Shown here piece by piece: positions 1 through 9,287 of a stretch of 64,000 nt of DNA. The position numbers and the translations under genes are program-made. The notes under the pieces are model-generated. The model was not told where the DNA came from and ran no database searches. It saw nothing but the letters and a program-made list of their open reading frames with translations. Where the stretch lies: the NCBI RefSeq assembly GCF_004153445.1, contig NZ_SDQC01000004.1, positions 186,001 through 250,000 on the forward strand, given 5' to 3'. Origin of the DNA: Allopusillimonas soli. GTDB taxonomy: Bacteria > Pseudomonadota > Gammaproteobacteria > Burkholderiales > Burkholderiaceae_B. Within the stretch, counting starts at the first letter, position 1; each line of letters begins with the position of its first letter.

Positions 1-115
1 CCCGCGCAAGTGTGCGCAGCAAAGAGGTCTTGCCGGTATTCGTATGTCCGACCACTGCGAGCTTCAATGCCTGGTTGTCGACGGCCGGCGCAGCGGCGCT
101 CTGTGCATCGCTCAT
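1..115 (-). CDS. DUF3482-type GTPase, N-terminal fragment (runs off window start)
   Basis: Only the first 38 codons are inside the window, so the gene is incomplete because of the edge and not because it is broken. The visible protein begins MSDAQSAAAPAVDNQALKLA and then carries a P-loop of the form GHTNTGKTS, the Walker A motif of a small GTPase. Its ATG lies inside the stop of the upstream DUF2868 gene (ATGA overlap), which implies translational coupling. DUF2868 and DUF3482 genes are known as a conserved pair in beta- and gammaproteobacteria, and this supports the family call. The cellular role of the pair is not established. The family call leans on the neighbour because most of the protein is not visible. 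Confidence 0.72.
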   Translation of the reverse strand, partial: MSDAQSAAAPAVDNQALKLAVVGHTNTGKTSLLRTLAR

Positions 116-1710
116 GACGATGCTCCCGTTCCCGGCGTTGTGCGGGCCCGTGTCGCGGTGCGCTCCGGCGCGGAAATGTCTGGGAAGGCGGGCGTGGCGT
201 TTTCCGCTGCCGTGCCCGATGTGTCGTCCGGCGGGCTCACCGTACCCGCCAGCCATGCCACTGCGGCATCCGCATGGGCGTGGATGCGCTCAGGCTCGAA
301 GCCGGCGGCGACCAGGCGCTCGCGCCATGCACCAGCGCGCGATGCCTCGCCGGCATGAGACGCCATGGGCGTTGGTGCCGGTTCGCCCCGGCTTGCACTT
401 GCGCCGCCGGACGCACGCTCGCAAAGCAGGATGCCGCTTGTCCCGGAAAGCCCTGCGATCTCCGCGATCAATGCAATGGTCCCGCGATCGGGTGTCTGCC
501 CCGCATCGCAACCCAGCAGCACCCTCGCCGGTGCGGCATCCTGCAGGCTATCGAGCAGGCGTTTGCGTTGGGCGCCGCTGTCTATCATGCCCATATCGAT
601 GACGCTTGCCGGCAGCGCGGACGGCGGCCAGGGCGTGTCGGGCGGCAGCTCCAGCCCGATCAGCAGGGCCTGGCCGGGCGGGATGCCCGACACCTGGGGG
701 GCGGTAATGCGGGTCTGGTAGCCATCCGTGGGGGCACTGTCCACACCGGTGGGCAGGCTGGCCGGCATCAGGCGGTCGCGCAGTTCGGCATGGCCCGGCA
801 AGGTGGGGTCGAGTGTGATCGCCCCCATTCGCATGCGCACCATCCACAGGCTTATGGTCAGGGCTGCCAGGCGCGGCAGCAGGCCGTAGACCACCAGACA
901 GCCTATCAGCCATCCAGACCACAGCGCCTGAGCGGAGGCTGGAAGCGTCTGCAGGCCGTCGCTGGCGCGAATGATGGCCTCAGTGGGTGTTGGGAAACCC
1001 AGGCGCGCCGGCAGCCATCCCAGCATGCGGGTGAGGTCTACAAAGGTGTCGGGCGTAAGCAGCGTTGTTTCCCAGTTGAAGCCGTAGCGCCGCGCAGACA
1101 GCAGCGCGAGCATGACCAGCACCGCGGCTCCCAGCGCCAGTATCCACAGTGCATGGCTGATGCCGCCCATCGCCCAGCGCAGGCTGCGTTCTCTGTCCAG
1201 GAGTTCGATCAGCGCTCGCGGTGCTAAGGCGGCATCGGGTCCGCGCGCCAGGCGCCGCGTCAGCCACAGCCAGCATTCCCCCAGCCATGCCCCCGCGCCG
1301 CTGCCGGCAGACACGCCGAAGCTAAGCAGCCAGAACAGAAACGTAAGCAGATTGAGGCCGAGCAGCGTGGCCAATGCCATCACGATATTCACCGACCGGT
1401 TGCCATCGCCCAGTGCGCCCAGTGCGGCAGCGCCTCCCGCAATCACCGCCGCAACGGCCATGATGAACAGGGACAGGCGCGCCATGGCCGTCCAGCGGTC
1501 GAGCACGGTGTCCAATTTTTCGCGCCCGCCCAGCAACTGCGCCCGATATAGCAGCCGGTCGGCAAATGTTCCGCCGGCGGCGCGTGCGCGGCGCGTTTCG
1601 CTGCCGTCCTCCAATGGCCCCCACAGTGATTCGCGCAGGCGTATCGTCTCGGCAAGCCAGTGGCTGCGCATTCGGGAAACCGCGACAGTCGGGGAATTCC
1701 GCTCAGGCAT
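112..1710 (-). CDS. DUF2868 family membrane protein
   Basis: A 532-residue protein of the DUF2868 family, function unknown. The N-terminal part (motif MRSHWLAETIRLRE near residue 14) is typical of the family. Several hydrophobic segments follow at roughly residues 80-105, 110-135, 180-205 and 260-290, so it is probably an inner-membrane protein with a soluble C-terminal half. The start was placed at the ATG whose codon overlaps the stop of the DUF1232 gene (ATGCCTGA); a longer frame exists but lies wholly inside that gene. It is coupled downstream to the DUF3482 GTPase by a 4-base overlap, so the two probably form one functional unit. The C-terminus is Ala/Pro/Thr rich and poorly conserved in appearance. 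Confidence 0.8.
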   Translation of the reverse strand: MPERNSPTVAVSRMRSHWLAETIRLRESLWGPLEDGSETRRARAAGGTFADRLLYRAQLLGGREKLDTVLDRWTAMARLSLFIMAVAAVIAGGAAALGALGDGNRSVNIVMALATLLGLNLLTFLFWLLSFGVSAGSGAGAWLGECWLWLTRRLARGPDAALAPRALIELLDRERSLRWAMGGISHALWILALGAAVLVMLALLSARRYGFNWETTLLTPDTFVDLTRMLGWLPARLGFPTPTEAIIRASDGLQTLPASAQALWSGWLIGCLVVYGLLPRLAALTISLWMVRMRMGAITLDPTLPGHAELRDRLMPASLPTGVDSAPTDGYQTRITAPQVSGIPPGQALLIGLELPPDTPWPPSALPASVIDMGMIDSGAQRKRLLDSLQDAAPARVLLGCDAGQTPDRGTIALIAEIAGLSGTSGILLCERASGGASASRGEPAPTPMASHAGEASRAGAWRERLVAAGFEPERIHAHADAAVAWLAGTVSPPDDTSGTAAENATPAFPDISAPERTATRARTTPGTGASS

Positions 1711-2071
1711 CCGCAGGCTCGCCCGCCTTGCGCGGCCCAAACCATTTATCCAGCTTCTCGTGCGCCTGGGCCTTGACCTCGGGCGTGATGTAGAACGCCA
1801 CGGTGACCAGTGCGGCGGCCATGACGCTCAGGTCATCGGTGTACCCGACAATGGGTGCCAGATCGGGCAAGGCATCCAGGGGCAGGATGAAGTAGCCCAA
1901 GGCGCCGTACATGACGCGCCGGGCCCACTTGGGGGTTCTCGGGCTCTGCGCGGCGTAGTAGAGGTAAAGTGCCTTTTCCAATGTGGCACGGCCTATGCCG
2001 GCCGCGCGCGGACCCAGTTTTCGCCAAAATCGGCTGGGGGTGAAAGTTTGTGCGTTGGCGTGTTGCCTCAT
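1703..2071 (-). CDS. YkvA/DUF1232 family small membrane protein
   Basis: A 122-residue protein. The central segment with RVMYGALGYFILPLDALPD and IVGYTDDLSVMAAAL is the signature of the DUF1232 (YkvA) family: a short membrane hairpin with conserved Pro-Leu-Asp-Ala-hydrophobic-Pro-Asp and Gly-Tyr-Thr-Asp-Asp motifs. The function of this family is unknown. The start at 2071 has a clear GGAGG Shine-Dalgarno six bases upstream; in-frame ATGs further upstream lack one. The stop overlaps the DUF2868 start by eight bases, so this gene heads a three-gene unit with DUF2868 and the GTPase. Confidence 0.82.
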   Translation of the reverse strand: MRQHANAQTFTPSRFWRKLGPRAAGIGRATLEKALYLYYAAQSPRTPKWARRVMYGALGYFILPLDALPDLAPIVGYTDDLSVMAAALVTVAFYITPEVKAQAHEKLDKWFGPRKAGEPADA

Positions 2072-2141
2072 GGCGTCCTCCGGGAGGGCTGCGTGCATGC
2101 GCCTATTGTATCGGCAGCAGCCTGCGCCTTGGTTGAGGGTC

Positions 2142-2169
2142 AAAAGAAAACGGCCGGCAAGCCGGCCGT
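2142..2169 (-). terminator. Rho-independent terminator after the GlsB/YeaQ gene
   Basis: On the minus strand an ACGGCCGGC arm, a two-base TT turn (loop opened in practice by the inner pair) and GCCGGCCGT form a strong GC stem directly followed by TTTTCTTTT. It lies about 28 bases downstream of the stop of the small membrane protein gene. Confidence 0.8.
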
Positions 2170-2197
2170 CTTATCCAGGCGGATCGACCGCCCGTGT

Positions 2198-2449
2198 TCA
2201 GGCCCTTTTCTTGACAATAAGCCCGTAGATAAACAGGACAATGATGGCTCCGATGATGGATCCTATCCATCCCGCGCCTTCGCCCGGCTGGTAAAGATTC
2301 AGCGCCTGTCCGAGATAGCCCGCGACGACGGAGCCGATGATACCCAGAATGATGGTCATGATGATGCCCATTTTCTGGTCGCCCGGCATGATGGCTCGCG
2401 CGATCAGACCCACGATGAAACCCACGATGATCATGCTGATGATACCCAT
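2198..2449 (-). CDS. GlsB/YeaQ/YmgE family stress-associated membrane protein
   Basis: An 83-residue, almost entirely hydrophobic protein with three predicted membrane segments (about residues 2-20, 28-47 and 58-79) rich in Gly and Ile. The pattern MGIISMIIVGFIVGLIARAI, then PGDQKMGIIMTIILGIIGS and GWIGSIIGAIIVLFIYG, is the signature of the transglycosylase-associated (GlsB/YeaQ/YmgE) family. Members are induced in the general stress response in enterobacteria, but their biochemical role is unknown. It is a single-gene unit with its own strong terminator. The 239 bases between it and the ABC ATPase stop contain no gene. Confidence 0.85.
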   Translation of the reverse strand: MGIISMIIVGFIVGLIARAIMPGDQKMGIIMTIILGIIGSVVAGYLGQALNLYQPGEGAGWIGSIIGAIIVLFIYGLIVKKRA

Positions 2450-2642
2450 AGCCTTGTTTCCTTTTGAATATCAGATGAAAGCATGCATATTGACGACCTG
2501 CATGGACGATCCCTGCCTTTCTACAATATGCGTGCCGACCATGGCGGCTCCATCCATCAGATCCGCCTCCCTGCAGGGCCATCATAGGATCGCTACCGTT
2601 TCGATAGCGTGACCCAGTGATGGAATTCGTGTCAAGACGTTG

Positions 2643-2676
2643 CGAAAATGCCGCGCGCGCAGGCTTGTGCGCGCAC
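2643..2676 (-). terminator. Probable terminator of the dipeptide-type ABC operon
   Basis: Minus-strand GTGCGCGCA, loop CAAGCC, TGCGCGCGC gives a nine-pair stem with one G-U pair, followed by GGCATTTTCG. It starts 13 bases after the ATPase stop. The T-run is short, so confidence is moderate. Confidence 0.45.
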
Positions 2677-2688
2677 TTTCCGATGCGA

Positions 2689-4440
2689 TCAGGCTGGCTC
2701 GGCCTGCGCCGGCTCCAATTCCAGGCCTTCCCGGGACAGATAATCCAGCGTGGGCATCAATGACAGCAGATGTCGCGTGTAGTCGTGCTCTGGTGTCGAG
2801 AACAGTGTCTCGGTGGGCGCCACTTCCAGCAGTTGCCCGTGTCGCATTACGCCGACACGATCACACATCTGGCGTATGACGGGCAGGTCATGGCTGATAA
2901 ACAGCATGGTCAGCCCGAGACTCTCCTGCAACTCCTTGAGTAGATTCAGAATCTGTGCCTGAATGGACACATCCAGCGCCGAGGTGGGTTCGTCGCAGAT
3001 AAGAAACCGCGGCCGGGTGGCCAGCGCGCGCGCGATACAGATGCGTTGGCGCTGGCCACCCGAGAATTCGTGGGGAAAACGCAACAAAGCGCGCTCACCC
3101 AGTCCGACATAATCCAGCAGCCCGCCGACGATACGCCGCACATCGGCCTCGCGTCGTGCGAGCCGATGAAAGCGGATGGGCTCGGCGACAATGTCCAGAA
3201 TGCGCATGCGCGGGTTCAGGGATGAAAAGGGATCCTGGAAAACCATCTGAATCTGCCGGCGGAAGACATTCATCGCCTTGTGATCCTTCAGGTCCGTGAC
3301 ATTCACATTGTCGAAGACGACCGAACCGTGCGTGGCCTGATACAGACCGGCGATCAACCGGGCAATGGTGGACTTGCCCGACCCCGATTCGCCCACCAGG
3401 CCGAAGACCTCGCCTTCCTGGATGTCGAAGCTGACGTCCTTGACGGCGTCCAGCGTGATGCGACGGCGCTTGAACATGGAGTTGCGCAGTATGAAACGCA
3501 TTCCGAGCTGATCCACGCTGATTAGCGGACGCCCGGTGGGTTGGCCGAAATCGCGCCGCTCTTTCAGCCAGCCGGAGGCGATGTCGATATTGTCGTTGGC
3601 GGCCGGCGCCTGCACATCCTCTATGTAGGTCACCATGGGAAAGCGGCGCAGCTTGATATCCGAGCGCGGTACGGCGGAGATCAGACTCTTGGTATACAGG
3701 TGCTGCGGCTCGCTGAGTATCTGCCGTGTCGGCCCCTGCTCCACGAGACGGCCGCGGTAAAGCACGGCAACACGGTCGGTAATCTCCGCAATTACGCCCA
3801 TATCGTGCGTGATGAGTATCATGCCAACCTGCTTTTCCTTGCACAGCACGCGCAGCAGGTCCAGTATCTGTGCCTGGATGGACACGTCCAGCGCTGTTGT
3901 GGGCTCGTCGGCAATGATGACCTCGGGTTCGCAGCATAGGGCCAGGGCGATGACCACGCGCTGGCGCATGCCGCCCGAGAACTGATGCGGGTATTGTTGC
4001 AGGCGGTGTTCGGGCTGTTCTATGCCTACGCTTTCGAGCAGACTCAAGGCGCGCTGATGGGCCTGCTGGGTCGTCAACTGCAGATGCACCTGCATGGTTT
4101 CGACCAGTTGCTGCTCGATGGTCTGCAGCGGGTCGAGCGAGGTGAGCGGATCCTGGAAAATCATGCCGATGCGGCGTCCGCGCACCTTGCGGAAAGCGGG
4201 AGGCGGCAATTGGTCTATCCGTTCGCCATCCAGCAGCACCTGGCCCCCGGTCATTTTGCCTGGCGGCTCGAGCAGGCCGATGACGGCATTGCCTATGGTG
4301 GATTTGCCGGCGCCCGATTCGCCCACCACCCCAAGGATTTCGCCTTTCTGCAGCGCCAGCGACACGTCGTTGATGGCGACGAGACGGCCGCGTCGGCTGG
4401 CAAATTCAATTTTTAGGTTTTCGATGTCGAGCAAGGCCAT
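2689..4440 (-). CDS. Dipeptide/oligopeptide-type ABC transporter, fused double ATPase
   Basis: A 583-residue protein with two complete ABC ATPase domains in tandem, equivalent to DppD and DppF joined in one chain as in GsiA or YejF. The first Walker A (GESGAGKST) is at about residues 40-48 and the second (GESGSGKST) near residue 348. Each half has an LSGGxRQR/SGGQRQR signature and a DEPTxALDVSIQ Walker B segment. It powers import through the two permeases encoded just upstream. The start at 4440 has AAGGA upstream and lies 13 bases after the permease stop; a longer frame would overlap the permease. The substrate cannot be read from the ATPase. Confidence 0.93.
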   Translation of the reverse strand: MALLDIENLKIEFASRRGRLVAINDVSLALQKGEILGVVGESGAGKSTIGNAVIGLLEPPGKMTGGQVLLDGERIDQLPPPAFRKVRGRRIGMIFQDPLTSLDPLQTIEQQLVETMQVHLQLTTQQAHQRALSLLESVGIEQPEHRLQQYPHQFSGGMRQRVVIALALCCEPEVIIADEPTTALDVSIQAQILDLLRVLCKEKQVGMILITHDMGVIAEITDRVAVLYRGRLVEQGPTRQILSEPQHLYTKSLISAVPRSDIKLRRFPMVTYIEDVQAPAANDNIDIASGWLKERRDFGQPTGRPLISVDQLGMRFILRNSMFKRRRITLDAVKDVSFDIQEGEVFGLVGESGSGKSTIARLIAGLYQATHGSVVFDNVNVTDLKDHKAMNVFRRQIQMVFQDPFSSLNPRMRILDIVAEPIRFHRLARREADVRRIVGGLLDYVGLGERALLRFPHEFSGGQRQRICIARALATRPRFLICDEPTSALDVSIQAQILNLLKELQESLGLTMLFISHDLPVIRQMCDRVGVMRHGQLLEVAPTETLFSTPEHDYTRHLLSLMPTLDYLSREGLELEPAQAEPA

Positions 4441-4453
4441 GGCACCGTTTCCT

Positions 4454-5371
4454 TTAGCGCAGCTTGGGATTGAGCGCGTCGCGCAACCAGTCGCCCAGAA
4501 GGTTGACCGACAGCGCCAGCAAAACCAGCGCAATGCCCGGGAAGATGGAAATCCACCATTCGCCCGAGAACAAGTAGCTGTTGCCGATGCGTATCAGCGT
4601 GCCCAGCGACGGTGATGTGGGGGGTATGCCGACCCCCAGAAAGGACAGCGTGGCCTCGGTAATAATGGCGATGGCAAGGTGTATGGTGGCAATGACAAGC
4701 ACAGGTCCCATGACATTGGGCAGGATGTGCCTGCGCAATATGGTGAAGGGGCGCATGCCGATGAGGCGCGCCGCCTGAACATATTCCTTGTTGCGTTCGA
4801 CCATGGTGGCGCCGCGCACAGTGCGGGCGTATTGCACCCAACCCGAAATGCCGATGGCAAAGACAAGCACGTACAGTGCAAGACTGTCGTGCAGATCGCG
4901 CGGCAGCAGCCCGCGCGCGATGCCGTCGATCAGCAGCGCGATGAGAATCGCGGGAAATGAGAGCTGCACATCGGCGATGCGCATGATGATGCTGTCGGTG
5001 CGCCCGCCCGCATAGCCGCTGATCAATCCGAGCGATACGCCGATGACCAGGGAGAACAGAACCGATGCAAAACCGACCAGCAGCGAGATGCGCGAACCGT
5101 ACATGATGGTGGACAGCAGATCGCGGCCCTGGTCGTCGGTACCCAGCAGAAAACGGGGGTCGCCGTCGGGACTCCAGGCGGGGGGCATGTTTGCATCGAG
5201 CAGGTCGATGGTGGCCAGGTTGAACGGGTCGTGCGGTGCGATCCAGGGGGCCAGCACGGCGCCCAGGATGATGATCAGCGCGACAATCGCCGAAATAATG
5301 GCCGTAGGTGAATGACTGAAGCTATAAAAAATGTCACTTCGGTATGCGCGGGTCAGAACGTTCTGGGACAT
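4454..5371 (-). CDS. Dipeptide-type ABC transporter permease (DppC-like)
   Basis: A 305-residue inner-membrane permease. One N-terminal helix (about residues 25-46) is followed by a periplasmic loop with the typical GTDDQGRDLLSTIMYGSRISL motif and then five membrane segments. The EAA loop (EYVQAARLIGM...HILPNVMGPV) near residues 195-220 is the coupling site for the ATPase. It pairs with the DppB-like permease nine bases upstream. Length and motifs are normal for the DppC/OppC family. It belongs to the operon argE-like, receptor, DppB-like, DppC-like, double ATPase. Confidence 0.93.
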   Translation of the reverse strand: MSQNVLTRAYRSDIFYSFSHSPTAIISAIVALIIILGAVLAPWIAPHDPFNLATIDLLDANMPPAWSPDGDPRFLLGTDDQGRDLLSTIMYGSRISLLVGFASVLFSLVIGVSLGLISGYAGGRTDSIIMRIADVQLSFPAILIALLIDGIARGLLPRDLHDSLALYVLVFAIGISGWVQYARTVRGATMVERNKEYVQAARLIGMRPFTILRRHILPNVMGPVLVIATIHLAIAIITEATLSFLGVGIPPTSPSLGTLIRIGNSYLFSGEWWISIFPGIALVLLALSVNLLGDWLRDALNPKLR

Positions 5372-5380
5372 ATCGGAATG

Positions 5381-6352
5381 CTAGTTTCGTTGCACGCGCA
5401 GGCGCGGGTCGACGGCGAAGTAGAGCAGATCGACGATCAGGTTGATGATGACAAAGAAGAATGCGATCAGCAGCAGGTAAGCCGCCATGACTGGAATATC
5501 GACGACGCCGATGGACTGTATGAATAGCAGCCCCATGCCGGGCCATTGGAAGACTGTCTCGGTGATGATGGAAAACGCGATGATGGCGCCCAGTTGCAGA
5601 CCGGTAATGGTAATGACCGGCACCAGCGTGTTCTTGAGCGCATGTCGGAAATTGATCATGCGTTCGGGCAGGCCACGCGCGCGGGCGAACTTGATGAAAT
5701 CGGTTTGCATGACCTCGAGCATTTCGGCGCGCACCAGCCGCATGATCAGCGTCATCTGAAAGAGCGCGAGCGTGAAGGCGGGCATGATGATGGAGGCCCA
5801 TCCGCTGCGGGTCAGCAGCCCGGTCGTCCACCAGCCCAGGTCAACGACCTCTCCTCTTCCGAAACTGGGCAGCCATCGTAATATGACCCCGAAAAACAGG
5901 ATCATGAGAATGCCGATGAGGAAAGTGGGCAGCGAAATCCCAATGAGCGAGAGCGTCATGAAGCCGCGAGAGAGCAGGCCCTTGCGCTTGAGCGCCGTAT
6001 AGATGCCCATGGGGATGCCCAGAAACAGCGCAATGACGGCTGATACGAAAGACAGCTCCAGTGTAGCGGGGAGCCGGCTTTCGATGAGCTCGCTCACAGG
6101 GCGCCGCTGCCGGTATGAAACACCGAAATCACCCTGCGCAGCCTTGCCGATGAAACGCGCATACTGGACCAGGAAGGGGTCGTTCAGGCCCAGCCGCTCA
6201 CGCAGCGCAGCGCGCTGCTCGAGCGAGGTTTCCTGGCCGACCATGTTGCTGATCGGATCCCCGACATAGCGGAACATGCCGAAGGCGATCAGCCCCACGG
6301 CCAGCATGACGAACACCGACTGGACGATGCGCTGGGCGATGAACGCGAACAT
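5381..6352 (-). CDS. Dipeptide-type ABC transporter permease (DppB-like)
   Basis: A 323-residue permease with the standard DppB N-terminus (IAQRIVQSVFVMLAVGLIAF) and the ERLGLNDPFLVQYARF segment before the second membrane helix. The EAA loop (DFIKFARARGLPERMINFRHALKN) lies near residues 215-240. It forms the channel with the DppC-like subunit. It starts four bases after the receptor stop, so the genes are co-transcribed and probably co-translated. No unusual feature was seen. Confidence 0.93.
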   Translation of the reverse strand: MFAFIAQRIVQSVFVMLAVGLIAFGMFRYVGDPISNMVGQETSLEQRAALRERLGLNDPFLVQYARFIGKAAQGDFGVSYRQRRPVSELIESRLPATLELSFVSAVIALFLGIPMGIYTALKRKGLLSRGFMTLSLIGISLPTFLIGILMILFFGVILRWLPSFGRGEVVDLGWWTTGLLTRSGWASIIMPAFTLALFQMTLIMRLVRAEMLEVMQTDFIKFARARGLPERMINFRHALKNTLVPVITITGLQLGAIIAFSIITETVFQWPGMGLLFIQSIGVVDIPVMAAYLLLIAFFFVIINLIVDLLYFAVDPRLRVQRN

Positions 6353-6356
6353 AGGC

Positions 6357-7970
6357 TTACTTCATGACGACGTTGCGGATGTCCAGAACGTCATCGGCGC
6401 GCTGCGCGACTTCCACGCCCTTGCGCACGCCCCATGACATGGGTTGCTGGTGCAGCGGCAGATAGCCATAGTCGTTGCGTAGCATGGTGTAGGCCTTCTT
6501 GATCATCTCGTTGCGCTTGGCCTGATCGGTTTCCACCTCGATCTTGGCGGCCAGGGCATCGATTTCCTTGTTGCAGTAGCCGCCAAGGTTGAACTGGCCG
6601 GCGCCTTTCTTGTCGCGGCATGCCACAAGGTTTTCCAGCGGGTTGGCCGCATCGGTGGAGCTGGGCGTCCAGCCCAGCAAATACATGCTGGTCTTGTTGC
6701 CGGCCTGCAGTAGCACCTTGCCGAAATACTTGGACTTGGTCTGGGCAAGCAGGTCGATCTTGATTCCGATGCGAGCCAGCATGCTCGCTACGGCCTGGCA
6801 TACCTTTTCGTCATTGACATAGCGGTCGTTGGGGCAGTCGAGCTGGACGCTGAAACCATCGGGATAGCCTGCGTCAGCCAGCAGCTTTTTGGCTTTTTCA
6901 ACATCAGGCTTGTACGGCTGACCAAAGGATTCGTCGTAGCCGTTGATCTTGTCGGCGATGAGCGTACCCAGCGGCTTGGCCGCGCCGCGCATGATCTTTT
7001 TGTTGATGACATTGGTGTCGACGGCCAGCACGACGGCTTCGCGCACGCGCTTGTCTTTGAACGGATTCTTGCCCTTCACGCTGGAGAACAGCAGTTCGTC
7101 GCGTTCCTGGTCCATGCCGATGAATATGGCGCGTGCTTCAGGTTCGTTCAGCACACGCACACCGTCCTCCTTGTCCAGCCGGTCCCAGTCCTGCACCGGT
7201 ACCGGCTGCACCAAATCCATTTCGCCGGATATCAGCGCCGCAACGCGGGTGGATTCCTGCGTGATGGGCTGGAAGATCACCTTGTCCACATTGGTGGGGA
7301 TGTTCTTGTTCCAGTAGCCGTCGTAGCGCTCGAAGACGGTCTTGACGTCGGGTTGGCGATCGGCGACCGTGAACGGGCCGGTGCCGTTCTCGTGCATGTT
7401 GGCGTAGTTGTTCTCGCCGCCTTTCACGTTGCTGGCCTCGGTCGTGTGATGCTTGTCGGCCCAGTCCTTGCTCATGATGTACAGGAAAGTCCAGTCGCGG
7501 GGCAGGATGGGGTTGGGCTGGGGCGTGATGACCTCGACGGTGTGGTCGTCAACGGCCTTTACCTCGGACGCCTTGGCGCCATAGCCCTTCATATCTGACC
7601 CTTCCGTGAGGCTGCGCTTCCATGAGAACACGACGTCCTTGGCTGTGAAGGGCGTACCATCATGGAAGGTGACGCCTTTGCGCAGGTGGAATATCCACTT
7701 GGTGGGCTCGGGGTTTTCCCAGCTTTCGGCAAGCATGGGGACGAGCTTCAGATTCTTGTCGTAGCCGGCCAGGGTTTCATACACCCAGCCCTGCATGCCA
7801 AGCGTGAAGGTTTCGTTCAGAGACATGGGATCCAGGGAGTTCATGTCGCCCTGGTAGGCATAATGGAATACTTTTTCCTGGGCATGGGCCTGGGAAAACG
7901 GCGCGGCGCCCATGGCAAGCGCAAGCGTCGCGGCAAGCGCCGTTGTTCTGATCAGATGCTTCAGTTTCAT
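6357..7970 (-). CDS. Periplasmic peptide/opine-type binding protein, solute-binding family 5
   Basis: A 537-residue receptor with a signal peptide ending at SQAHA (about residue 30). The mature protein opens KVFHYAYQGDMNSLDPMS and continues with a WIFHLRKGVTFHDGTPFTA motif, the hallmark of the DppA/OppA (family 5) receptors. It captures the cargo for the DppBC-type permeases. The ATG at 7970 has GGAGA upstream; one codon earlier is only a TTG. The gene follows the argE-like deacylase by 80 bases on the same strand, which suggests that the cargo may be an N-acylated amino acid or peptide; that link is inference. Confidence 0.92.
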   Translation of the reverse strand: MKLKHLIRTTALAATLALAMGAAPFSQAHAQEKVFHYAYQGDMNSLDPMSLNETFTLGMQGWVYETLAGYDKNLKLVPMLAESWENPEPTKWIFHLRKGVTFHDGTPFTAKDVVFSWKRSLTEGSDMKGYGAKASEVKAVDDHTVEVITPQPNPILPRDWTFLYIMSKDWADKHHTTEASNVKGGENNYANMHENGTGPFTVADRQPDVKTVFERYDGYWNKNIPTNVDKVIFQPITQESTRVAALISGEMDLVQPVPVQDWDRLDKEDGVRVLNEPEARAIFIGMDQERDELLFSSVKGKNPFKDKRVREAVVLAVDTNVINKKIMRGAAKPLGTLIADKINGYDESFGQPYKPDVEKAKKLLADAGYPDGFSVQLDCPNDRYVNDEKVCQAVASMLARIGIKIDLLAQTKSKYFGKVLLQAGNKTSMYLLGWTPSSTDAANPLENLVACRDKKGAGQFNLGGYCNKEIDALAAKIEVETDQAKRNEMIKKAYTMLRNDYGYLPLHQQPMSWGVRKGVEVAQRADDVLDIRNVVMK

Positions 7971-8050
7971 CAAGAGTCTCCTGCCTTTTGGTGGGGGTAG
8001 TGCGCAGGGCCACTGGCCCGGCCCGAGGTCGGGGCGGCGGCGCGCGCCAT

Positions 8051-9199
8051 TCAGCTTGCCAGTTGGTCGGCGAGTTGTTCGAAGAAACGCTCACAGGCGC
8101 TGACCTGCGAGACGTCGATATATTCGTTGGGCTGATGCGCCTGATCGATGGAGCCTGGGCCGCAGAGTACGACCTCGAAGCCGCGCTCTTGGAATTGGCC
8201 CGCTTCCGCCGCATAGGGAACGACATCGGTATGCGCATGGCCGCAAAGCCCGAACACAAGCTGTTGCGCCGCACCGCCCTGATCCTGCAGCGGCGGCGCG
8301 TCGGCGAGAATCTCTGTATGTATGCTGGCGGCTGGTGATACCGACTGCATTGCCGGCAGCAGACTGTCGGCATAGGCCTGGAACCGCTCGAGGTAGCGGC
8401 GCCAGTCGTCGCCCGGCAGGGTGCGGATATCCCAGACGAAGCTGCATGTGCGCGAAATGATATTGAGAGCCGTGCCGCCGTTGACGACACCTGTATGAAG
8501 GGTGGTGTATGGCGGTACAAAGCGGCATTCGGGATCGGCCTGCTCGCGATTCTCCGCCATCATGTCGTCGATGAAGGTGATGAGGCGCGCCGCGGTGGTG
8601 ACTGCGCTCACGCCGCGCTGCACCTGGCTGGAGTGTGCTTCGTGTCCGGTGACGGTGGTGCGCAGCGCCGCGATGCCCTTGTGGGCCACGATGGGGCGCA
8701 TGCTGGTGGGCTCGCCCACGATGACCGCATGCGGACGGGGAATATCGGTAACCAGGCGATCGATCATGGACGGCGCGCCAAAGCAGCCTATCTCTTCGTC
8801 GTAGCTTAGTGCCAGATGGATGGGGCGCTTGATACCTCGCTGCAGGAAATGGGGCACCATGGCCAGGGCGACGGCCGAGAAGGATTTCATGTCGCAGGTG
8901 CCTCGTCCATAGAGGCGGCCGTCTTTCTGGGTGATGGTGAACGGATCGGTATCCCAGGGCTGCCCATCGACGGGCACGACGTCGGTATGCCCGGACAGCA
9001 CCACGCCGCCTTCCTCGCTGGGGCCTATGGTGGCGAAAAGATTGGCCTTGCCGCCGTCGTCGCTGGATACCAGATGACTGTGTATGCCGTGGCTGGCAAG
9101 ATAATCGCTCACGTAATGGATGAGCTCAAGATTGGAGTTGCGTGAAACCGTGTCGAACCCGACGAGCCTGGTGATCATTTCGAGGGATTGGGGCGTCAC
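8051..9199 (-). CDS. argE: ArgE-like N-acetylornithine/N-acyl amino acid deacetylase, M20 family
   Basis: A 382-residue zinc-dependent deacylase of the M20/ArgE family. Metal and catalytic motifs are visible: SGHTDVVPVDGQPWDTDPF with the first His-x-Asp, GRGTCDMKSF with the bridging Asp, and SYDEEIGCFG with the Glu-Glu pair. The C-terminus has the PGSIDQAHQPNEYI signature of ArgE. The GTG at 9199 is preferred because AGGAGA stands upstream and the resulting MTPQSLEMITRLVGFDTVS matches the usual family N-terminus. Its place ahead of a peptide-type importer suggests that it may deacylate imported compounds instead of, or besides, acting in arginine synthesis. The symbol denotes family, not proven pathway. 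Confidence 0.85.
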   Translation of the reverse strand: MTPQSLEMITRLVGFDTVSRNSNLELIHYVSDYLASHGIHSHLVSSDDGGKANLFATIGPSEEGGVVLSGHTDVVPVDGQPWDTDPFTITQKDGRLYGRGTCDMKSFSAVALAMVPHFLQRGIKRPIHLALSYDEEIGCFGAPSMIDRLVTDIPRPHAVIVGEPTSMRPIVAHKGIAALRTTVTGHEAHSSQVQRGVSAVTTAARLITFIDDMMAENREQADPECRFVPPYTTLHTGVVNGGTALNIISRTCSFVWDIRTLPGDDWRRYLERFQAYADSLLPAMQSVSPAASIHTEILADAPPLQDQGGAAQQLVFGLCGHAHTDVVPYAAEAGQFQERGFEVVLCGPGSIDQAHQPNEYIDVSQVSACERFFEQLADQLAS

Positions 9200-9287
9200 A
9201 GCAAAGTGTCTCCTATGTGAATGCAAGGTATGCCGATGCGCGTGTGGGCGCCATCGGCGTGCCGCACTGCCTGGTGGGCGGCGGCCC

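Noticed and set aside
371-383. A 13-base match (GTTGGTGCCGGTT) to the 3' end of tRNA-Thr at 39468-39480, which could suggest an attachment-site repeat bounding an island.
   Set aside because: The match lies inside the intact DUF2868 gene, is short, stops at the tRNA T arm, and no integrase was seen between the two copies. Chance in GC-rich DNA is more likely.
7971-8050. GGGCCACTGGCCC and GC-rich repeats between the argE-like gene and the receptor gene as a terminator.
   Set aside because: The stem would leave almost no loop and there is no T-run; the genes are more likely co-transcribed.
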